Origin: Isoetes taiwanensis
Lineage: Eukaryota; Streptophyta; Lycopodiopsida; Isoetales; Isoetaceae
DNA: 64,000 bases
Direction of reading: 5' to 3'
Assembly (NCBI GenBank): GCA_021234155.1
Contig: JAJEKV010000005.1
Location: forward strand, 25,125,584 to 25,189,583
The stretch's first letter is position 1; every line of letters begins with the position of its first letter. The position numbers and the translations under genes were made by a program. The notes under the pieces are model-generated. The model searched no databases and was not told the DNA's origin. It saw only the letters and a program-made list of their open reading frames with translations. Of this stretch, positions 57,084 through 64,000 are shown one piece after another.

Positions 57084-58713
57084 ATGACCCCAGAGGAGGA
57101 AATGTCACAGATGAGGACGGACCTTGAGCAGATAAAGGCTTTCATGGCCGCACAAGCAGGAGTGGGTTCAGAGGGCAACGCTCAGTTGCCACAAGCATCA
57201 GCTCGGAAAACAGGAAAGGACAAGAGGAGGAGCAAGAGGAGGAGGTCCCCTAGCAGGAATCCTCCGACTCAAGCTCGGACTCAGACTCCGACTCCGAGGA
57301 AGATGAAGAGCAGGCACCGGACCGTAGGGATGGAAGGCAGAGGGACACCACAGATGGAAGGCAGAGGGATACCACAGATGGACGACAAAGGGACACAAGA
57401 GCCTCTGACTACCAGAAGAAGGTAGACTCTGCATTGGGAAACGTTTGGAAGGCCAGGAAGCTCGAGCAATTCTCAGGCGAGAACAGGTCAGGCATGGAGG
57501 CAGAGGCTTGGCTCGATGAGATGAGTGCGTATGGTAACGCCTATGGCATGAAGGACAAGGATAAAGGCAGAGTGGCAACAGCCAACCTGAAGGGGGCAGC
57601 ACGCATTTGGTGGAAGGGGTACGCCAAGGCCCATGGCTTAAGCAGGGATGCTTGCAGGTTCAGGAAGTTTGCTAAAGCTTTCAAGCGCCACTACGTCCCA
57701 AGAGAGCATAAGTCCAGCATGATGCAGCAGTTCTACAGATTGCAACAGGGAAACAAATCAGTCCAGAAATATACAGAGGAATTCATGAGGCTAAGACTTT
57801 ATGTGCCAAAGTTGGGTGAAAAGCATGTAGTGGAGAGCTATATTGAAGGGCTGAACGACGAGATCCGCAAGCTTGTAAGGGCAATAAACCCTAAAACAGT
57901 ATCAGAAGCAGAATCCAAGGCAATAAGCTTGCAAGGGACGGGGCCTCAGAATAGCGGGCAGAGGCAGCAGTATTACCAGGATAAAGGCAAGGCAACAGGG
58001 AGTTATAGCCCTAGAGCAGCCAGCCCAGGTCCAGCTAGAGCCCCATATGGTGGCAATCAAGGGAAGCAGCAGGAGAAGAAGCAGGTGTCCTTCAAGGACA
58101 AGCAGGAGGAATCAAACTACTCCAAAGCAGTGCGGTCCTTCTTGCAGGCAATGCCCAAGGAAAAGAGGCAGGAGTGCATAGAAAAACAGCTTTGCTTCAG
58201 ATGCTTCCAGCCGGGCCACAGGACAGCGAACTGCCCCTACGTCATGAGTGCAGCGCTAGCGGAGTTGGGAGATTGGGACACTCTGTCTGACGACGACGGC
58301 GAGGCAGCCCGCGACTATATTCAGGGTGAGTGTCATATCTTTGCCGCAATAGACACAGAACAAGCAGAGAACCAGTATAAGGTAATTTCCACAGTAGGGA
58401 AGGCCAAGGCCAAGTCCTTCATAGTCCTGATAGACTCGGGAAGTAGCCATAAATTTGCATCCCCCAGAATGGTTGAAATGTTGAAGTTGAAACCACTAAA
58501 GTCGAAGCTGAGGCCCGTTGTCTTAGCAAGTGGAGCAGTAAGGCAGACGGCAGGCAAGAGAATTAACTTCGACATCGACTTGCCAGGGATTAATATCCAG
58601 ATGGGGGCAGAAGTAATGGGCATTGGCAAGTATGACTTGATCATAGGAATGAAGTATCTTGGACCAGCAGGGGCCATCATTGATTGTGGAAAGCGGAAGG
58701 TGACCTTCCCAAC
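57084..58713 (+). pseudogene. Gag and protease of the H3-bearing element
   Basis: The start region (TPEEEMSQMRTDLEQIKAF, 57084) is in another frame than the main part. That main part is open from 57254, just after a TAG at 57251-57253, through three DGRQRDTT repeats, the capsid (AEAWLDEMSAYGNAYG, GAARIWWKGYAKAHG, YTEEFMRLRLYVP), a CCHC knuckle CFRCFQPGHRTANC (58194-58235) and the protease active site VLIDSGSSHKFAS. The frame is then diverted by the hAT insert at 58714. Gag packages the RNA and protease matures the polyprotein. Confidence 0.9.
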
Positions 58714-59390
58714 CAGGGTTGCCCTTAAGGATAAATTTGTCTAAGCATAATTTAGAAGGTCGGGCGAATAATAGAGTTGCAAGATTAGTTATGCTGGCGA
58801 ATGTTTTCTAGACATGAATTTTTTTTATAGAAATATAGGCGAATCAGATTTAAGTGTCTTTATTTTCCAAGTGCAATTTCTGTGGTGAAATTTGATTCAC
58901 CGGCAATCAAGGACACAAACACATTATAACTATAGTTGCATGATGCAAAACCACAACTTAACCTTTGGAAATGAGAACGTGGCTTATCCTTGTAGATAAA
59001 ACGAATCTATTAAAAGGGGGTTTGTAAAAAAATGCTCTCCGATGCATCCTTAGAAGTATTTGAAAGACAATAGCTACAAAAATAAGTCTTAAAATTATCA
59101 TATGTACCTAGATGGATATGGAGACTAGATTGGATTACGAAGAAAGCCTAGAATATTAGGCGATTCCTTAAGAAATCTTCGAAAATGAGGGTAGAGAATA
59201 AGGCGAATCCATAATTATGACGCTTAGTGGATGTGGCGAATTTTCAAGTGGAGTGAGCTTTGTTTGTAGAAAAGTTGGCTAATTTTATTTTTCTCATCTA
59301 TAACGGATCCTACTAAACCATAGCGTCAAAATTTCTCGATACCCTTAAATATAGCCTTTTGGCGAACTTTCGTCCTTAAGGGCTACCCTG
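58714..59390. mobile_element. hAT-type non-autonomous element inside pol
   Basis: The 677-bp insert is bounded by the 8-bp duplication TTCCCAAC (58706-58713, 59391-59398). Its ends are inverted copies: CAGGGTTGCCCTTAAGGA on the left, and CAGGGTAGCCCTTAAGGA read inward from the right. The 8-bp duplication and CAGGG start are hAT hallmarks. The interior has several ggcgaat/attcgcc words and no transposase frame. Without it and one duplication copy, the protease and reverse transcriptase frames are continuous, which proves it is an insertion. Confidence 0.93.
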
Positions 59391-60960
59391 TTCCCAACGC
59401 CCGACGGCAAGATCATCGAGATCACAGGTAAAGAAGTTGTTCCCATCATGCAGTGTATGTCTTCTAAGCAGTTGTTCAAGTGCATCAAGAGCGAGCAAGT
59501 AGCATACATCTTCAAGCTTGAGATTGAAGAGCCGGAGTCAGAAGAAAGCAAAGAAGACAAGGTGCTCAGCAAGTTGCCGAAGCAAATAGCTAAGTTGATC
59601 ACGGAATTCCATGATCTCTTTCCAGACGAGATCGAGCACCTCCCTCCTTACAGGGGAGTCGAGTGTGAGAGAGCACTCGAACCGGGAACGAAGCCGACAA
59701 GCAAGGCTCCATACAGAATGATGACGCAGGAGCTGACGGAGCTAAAGAAGCAATTGCAGGAGTTGCTCGACCTAGGATTCATTAGACCTAGTGTCTCGCC
59801 ATTTGGAGCGCCCATTCTTTTTGTCAAGAAGAAGGATGGCAGTTTGAGGATGTGCATAGACTATAGGCAGTTGAACAAGCACACCATTAAGAACAAGTAT
59901 GCGCTCCCCAGATCAGATGACTTGATGGATCAGCTCCAAGGGGCAAAGGTCTTCTCCAAAATCGACTCAAGGTCAGGTTATCACCAGATCCGGATAAAGG
60001 AAGACATCCATAAAACCGCCTTCAGAACGCGGTATGGGCATTATGAGTTCACGGTAATGCCTTTCGGCTTATCGAACGTCCCCGCGACGTTCATGAGGCT
60101 CATGAACGACATCTTCAGGGAGTTCTTAGACACCTTTGTGATTGTATTCTTTGACGACATTTTGGTATATAGCAGATCCCTTGAAGAGCACGTACAACAC
60201 TTAAGGAGAGTGCTGGAGAAATTGAAGAGGCACCAGTTGTACGCCAAGTTGTCGAAGTGCCACTTCGCAACGGAGAAGGTGGAATACCTGGATCATGTGA
60301 TCTCAGCAGAAGGAATCTCGACGGATCCCGCCAAGATTGAAGCAGTGATTCAGTGGCCGGCACCGAAGAATGTCCATGAGGTCAGGAGTTTCCTCGGCCT
60401 AGCAGGGTACTACAGGAAGTTCGTGAAGAACTTTGCTAAGATAGCGGCCCCACTAATAGACTTGACGAGGGCGGAGAAGGCGAAAGATTGGGCAGAGCAT
60501 TGGCACAAGAAAGCCCAAGCAGGGTTTGAATTGTTGAAAGAAGCTTTAACAACCGCCCCAGTCTTAACCCTGCCAGACCCAGAGAAAGATAAGCTTGTAG
60601 CCACAGATGCGAGTAAGATAGCTACAGGCGCAGTGCTCATGCAAGAAGAGCGTATGGTAGCGTATGATTCCAGGAAGATGAACGACGCCGAAACGCGCTA
60701 CCCGACGCACGATCAGGAATTGCTTGCAGTTGTCAGGGCATTAAGAATCTGGAGGCACTATCTCTTAGGAAGGAAGTTCCAACTGGATACAGATCATCAG
60801 AGCCTCCAGTATATATTCACACAACCACACCTTAACCTGAGGCAGAGAAGGTGGATGGAGTTCCTTGAAGAGTATGACTTTGATATAGTCTACAAGTCGG
60901 GGAAGCTCAATGTGGTAGCGGATGCGCTTTCAAGGCACCCCCTGACAACTAGAGTGCATT
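59391..60960 (+). pseudogene. Reverse transcriptase and RNase H
   Basis: From the second duplication copy the pol frame is open: [15 protein letters not shown], then RT blocks [41 protein letters not shown], the catalytic FFDD ([10 protein letters not shown], about 60148), and [15 protein letters not shown]. RNase H follows with [14 protein letters not shown] (D), [12 protein letters not shown] (E), [11 protein letters not shown] (D) and [11 protein letters not shown] (D), all present. Domain order and spacing match chromoviral Ty3/gypsy pol. FFDD replaces the more usual F/YIDD or YVDD. This part shows no internal lesion. Confidence 0.95.
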
Positions 60961-62269
60961 GCAATGCAATTTCGACGCTCTTCAGCGACTTCGGGAAGAA
61001 GATTGAAGAGTCCTTGCCAACGGATGTGGACTTCAAGGAAGTATGGGCAAGCTTATATAGGGAAGCAAGAACAGATAAGGAGCGGGAAGCCTTCAAACAT
61101 TATAAGAAGGAAGGCAACCTGTTATACCATAAGAACAAGTTGTGCGTGCCGGAATCATCAGGTGTAAGGAAGTTGATTCTCCACGACACCCACAACAGCA
61201 CAATAGCTGGCCATGCGGGATTCATGAAGACATATTTCAAAGTGCGCAGCAGCTATTATTGGCCAGGAATGAAGAAGCAGGTAGCTCGCTACATCAAAGA
61301 ATGTCAGCTATGCCAGCAGATAAAGGCGGAGCAGCTTCGAATTCCAGGGGCATTGGAACCTTTAGCGGTGCCAAACGCTAAGTGGGAGATCATCAGCATG
61401 GACTTCATCACAGGGCTTCCAAGGACAGTAAGAGGGAAGGATGCCTTGATGGTAGTGGTTGACAAGTTGTCGAAGATGGCACATTTTGTGCCTTGCAGGA
61501 CCACAGATACGGCTATGGATACAACGAAGCTCTTCACCAAAGAAATCTTCAGGCTTCATGGCATGCCAAGGGAGATTATCTCCGACAGGGATCCGAAGTT
61601 CATGAGTGCCTTTTGGCAAGACCTATTTGCGACAATTCAGACGAAGCTATCCATGGGCACGGCATATCATCCTCAGACGGATGGCCAAACGGAGCAGACC
61701 AACAGGATTTTAGAGGATATGCTAGAAACTATGTCTGGAACAAGCAAGGTATGTGGGAAGAATTTATTCACTTGGTGGAGTTTGCGTACAATAGCACCAA
61801 GCAGGAATCATCCCAAATGTCGCCGTTTATGATCAATTATGGCTATCAATGCCTAACTCCAGACACTTGGCACAATCCCGTGTCAAAAGTAGAGGTTTCG
61901 CAGCAGATGTCCGACATGCAGCAGCTCGTGGAAGAAGTTCGAGGGTATCTTCTGGCAGCAAGGAGTCGACAAAAGAGCATCGCCGACAAGCATCGGACAG
62001 TCAGAGAGTTCCAAGTTGGCGAAGACGTATGGCTCAAGATCAAAGTGAAGCAGGCGAAGCTCCGCATCGGAAATTGTAAGAAGCTTGCTCCAAGGTGGGC
62101 TGGACCTTTCAGAATAGTCCAGAGAGTAGGTAATCAATCCTACAGGTTAGACTTGCCAGCACACCTAAAGATTCATAAAGTCTTCCACGTGAGTTTATTG
62201 AAGAAGCATACTCCAAATCCAGACGAGGTCTTGGACACTTCAACGTTGTTAGAAATGACGGAGGAGTAG
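60961..62269 (+). pseudogene. Integrase with a one-base frameshift
   Basis: The zinc-binding H-H-C-C runs from [14 protein letters not shown] to CQLCQQI. The catalytic triad is visible as SMDFITGLP (D), IISDRDPKF (D) and [13 protein letters not shown] (E). At about 61722-61723 one base is missing and the protein continues in the next frame ([14 protein letters not shown]). It then runs through the GPF module (PRWAGPFRIVQRVGN, HKVFHVSLLKKH) to a TAG at 62267-62269. Integrase inserts the element DNA into the host. Confidence 0.92.
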
Positions 62270-62491
62270 CTGGAAATAGTTCCAGAATTGATTCTTGATA
62301 AAGCCTTCAAGAAAACGAGGAGATCGGAGTTTCTCCAATATTTGGTCAAGTGGAAACACTTGCCAGTGGAAGACGCAACATGGGTACTTAAGAAAGATCT
62401 AGTAAAGCAGTACCCACAGTTTCTGGAGCAATGGGACGGCAAGGTCATCTCCGAAGAAATCGGCTCAGGCATGTCGATTTGTGTAGATTAA
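62270..62491 (+). pseudogene. Chromodomain tail of integrase
   Basis: Directly after the TAG at 62267, in the same frame, lies PELILDKAFKKTRRSEFLQY, then LVKWKHLPVEDATW and LVKQYPQFLEQWDG. This is a chromodomain of the type fused to integrase in chromoviruses. In that group it guides integration by contact with histone marks, classically H3K9 methylation. The conserved W of VKW and of DATW are present. The single TAG separates it from integrase in this copy. Confidence 0.88.
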
Positions 62492-63377
62492 TTCTATGTG
62501 TAGTTAAGATTAATCTACGCATGCAACCTATGCTAGGTATGGGTTGCATGCATTTTTACCGATGATGAGACCACTACGGTGATCTCTAGGGCGTGGTGTA
62601 ATGTCAATGTAGGCATGACCACGTTTCCACTTGGACGAGTGGAAGGTAGATTAGAAAGTCTACTTCTGTTCCACGGAAGTAGACGAACTCGAGAGAAAGG
62701 AGGTCATTGAGGAATGCATTGTTAGGAAAAGCACCTCTAGCCCCATATATGCTTTGATAGGAGGAATCTGGCCTTCACGCCCCATATACGGGAAGGACCT
62801 ATCCTCCACGCTGGGCAACTAAAGGTGTAGGCATGAGCGGCATATAGGCATATAGGCGATGTCTCCACGGCCACGATGGAAGAATCACCCTCTTCCTACG
62901 CCGGGAGATTAACCATGCATCCATGTAGATAGGTGGGGTGGTCACCATATAACCAAAATTTTATTAATAATTAAATGGTACTAACGTAGTGTCGACCTGC
63001 AGGTCAATAGAGCGCTCCGGAGGGCAAGGAGGTCGAGCTACGAAGACTTGCAACACAAATTTTGTTGGAATGTGTTGCAAGGAATGAAGAGTACCTCGAA
63101 CGTTAAGTATATATATGAAATATTAAGATTTTGATAAACTAAATTGTCGTAAGTGAAATTATTGAGTAACTTGTTTTAATGATATTACGAATTGATAAGT
63201 TAATTCATAAGATAAGGGCGTAATAATGATTTAAAAATATTACCTTCAGGTAATCTTAATAAATGTGTAAGTATTATAGTAGTATGTTGTATGCATCAGG
63301 TTGATTGCAGGTTAGGAAGATTCCAAGGTGGGGAGACCCACGATGCTGTGGACAGCATCATTTCAAGGTGGGGAGAA
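62492..63377 (+). other. 3' untranslated region and polypurine tract
   Basis: No open frame of interest. 62745-62800 holds repeated 'gccccatata' words. Just before the 3' LTR the purine run AAGGTGGGGAGAA (63365-63377) is the plus-strand primer site; a near-identical run AAGGTGGGGAGA occurs at 63329-63340, so the tract is duplicated. Confidence 0.75.
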
Positions 63378-64000
63378 TGTGACGTTCCAGCACAGTATAC
63401 GGTCCCAGGACGTATACTGTACTGTCTCGTCACGTGTACACACCACTCCGACTGACGTGTACGCCGACGTGTAGCCAGGTTAGTAGCCCCTAGGGGGCAA
63501 CTTGCAAGGTATGCGCATTTATTATTAATGTGCACATTTACCAATGTGCACATTTATTAAGGTGCACACCTTTCCATGTAGATGCATTTATGCCACCTAG
63601 ACATTAAAGGCAAGTGGGCCATTCCCAATTATCCCACATGCTTAAAGGGATAATTGGAAACCCTAGCCCTAACCCCTTGTCTATTTAGGTAGGAGGAAAC
63701 CCTAACTTGCCATTTTCGTCCATAGGTTCTAGAGCTCTGTTTTGGCTGCCCCAGGAGTCAAAACCGCCTCCCAGACTCTGTCTAAGCGAATTGCACCATT
63801 AGTTTTCCTTGATTCGAGCAGTTCAGCAGGATGGTCGAACTCAGAGCAGGAGGAGCGAGCCAAGGATCATGTATTTAGTCAATTTAATAGCCTAAACCGT
63901 CTTTCAGTCATTGAGTCAGTAGGTTTAGCCTATTAAATTGCCCATAGCAGCTATCTAGATCTCTAGATACCAGACTCTAACTAAAGAACCTAACTCTATG
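63378..64000 (+). repeat. 3' LTR of the H3-bearing element, cut by the window end
   Basis: It starts TGTGACG, directly after the polypurine tract, and matches the first 623 bp of the 5' LTR with about eleven differences by hand count. The remaining ~950 bp and the target duplication lie outside the window. The element's target sequence on the left ends gatctact. Confidence 0.95.

Larger units (their letters stand above)
50979..64000 (+). mobile_element. Chromodomain Ty3/gypsy element carrying a histone H3-like gene
   Basis: The 5' LTR is 50979-52554, the primer site 52556-52567, and the 3' LTR starts at 63378 after a purine run and leaves the window. If the 3' LTR is full length the element ends near 64953 (about 14 kb). 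The order is LTR, histone H3-like gene, unrecognised gene, gag, protease, (hAT insert), reverse transcriptase, RNase H, integrase, chromodomain, LTR. Two extra genes between primer site and gag are not part of the standard Ty3/gypsy plan. Internal stops, frameshifts and the hAT insert make this copy inactive. Confidence 0.95.

Noticed and set aside
62267-62269. Programmed stop readthrough between integrase and chromodomain
   Set aside because: A single TAG in a copy with several other lesions is more simply a mutation; it would need to be conserved in intact copies.

Overview
The window is nuclear DNA of a land plant with a repeat-rich genome. It holds one intact host gene with ordinary GT-AG introns, a decayed PPR-type gene fragment, and otherwise nested transposable elements: Ty3/gypsy, Ty1/copia, L1-type LINE, SINE-like, MULE and hAT elements plus a tandem array. 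Initiator-Met-type primer binding sites, L1 LINEs with a 15-T/A tail and PPR sequence all point to a plant. I cannot fix the lineage.

1-9.8 kb: a tandem array of ~1.13 kb GC-rich units (five full units at 3101-8764, partial units at both edges), with tRNA-like SINE heads, a 360-bp purine tract, a retroposed 252-bp insert and two CpG-dense patches. 10.1-10.7 kb: a copia RNase H relic (minus). 11.9-15.0 kb: an intact five-exon host gene (minus) for a 213-aa protein of a conserved plant family of unknown function. 15.2-18.7 kb: a chimeric decayed locus with PPR fragments, exon-like coiled-coil pieces and a foldback insert. 20.0-34.0 kb: an ORF1-only LINE copy split by a complete 13.4-kb Tat-like Ty3/gypsy element (5-bp target duplication), whose right LTR carries a 2.25-kb MULE. 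34-38.9 kb: a short duplicated repeat, a MITE containing a non-autonomous hAT, and a minus-strand LTR relic related to the last element of the window. 38.95-47.2 kb: a minus-strand Tat-type LTR split by a full-length 5.7-kb L1 LINE with a 16-bp target duplication. 47.9-50.98 kb: two broken gypsy elements.

50,979 to beyond the right edge: the most remarkable object, a ~14-kb chromodomain-bearing Ty3/gypsy element. Between its primer binding site and gag it carries two extra genes. The first encodes a histone H3-like protein: it begins with the first eight residues of the H3 tail (ARTKQTAR), has a ~360-residue charged and proline-rich insert, and ends in a complete H3 histone fold. The second gene is unrecognised. 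Each extra gene is preceded by a pair of near-identical 67-nt inverted repeats and a TATAAATA box, so they look like separate transcription units inside the retroelement. The gag-pol frame is split between protease and reverse transcriptase by a 677-bp hAT-type element with an 8-bp duplication.

The copy is damaged: internal stops (mostly TAG), two or more frameshifts and the hAT insertion. The compared part of its LTRs differs at only ~11 of ~620 positions, so the family was active fairly recently. The H3-like protein, which keeps K4 but lacks K9, together with the integrase chromodomain suggests an element that interacts with host chromatin through two routes. That functional reading is inference.
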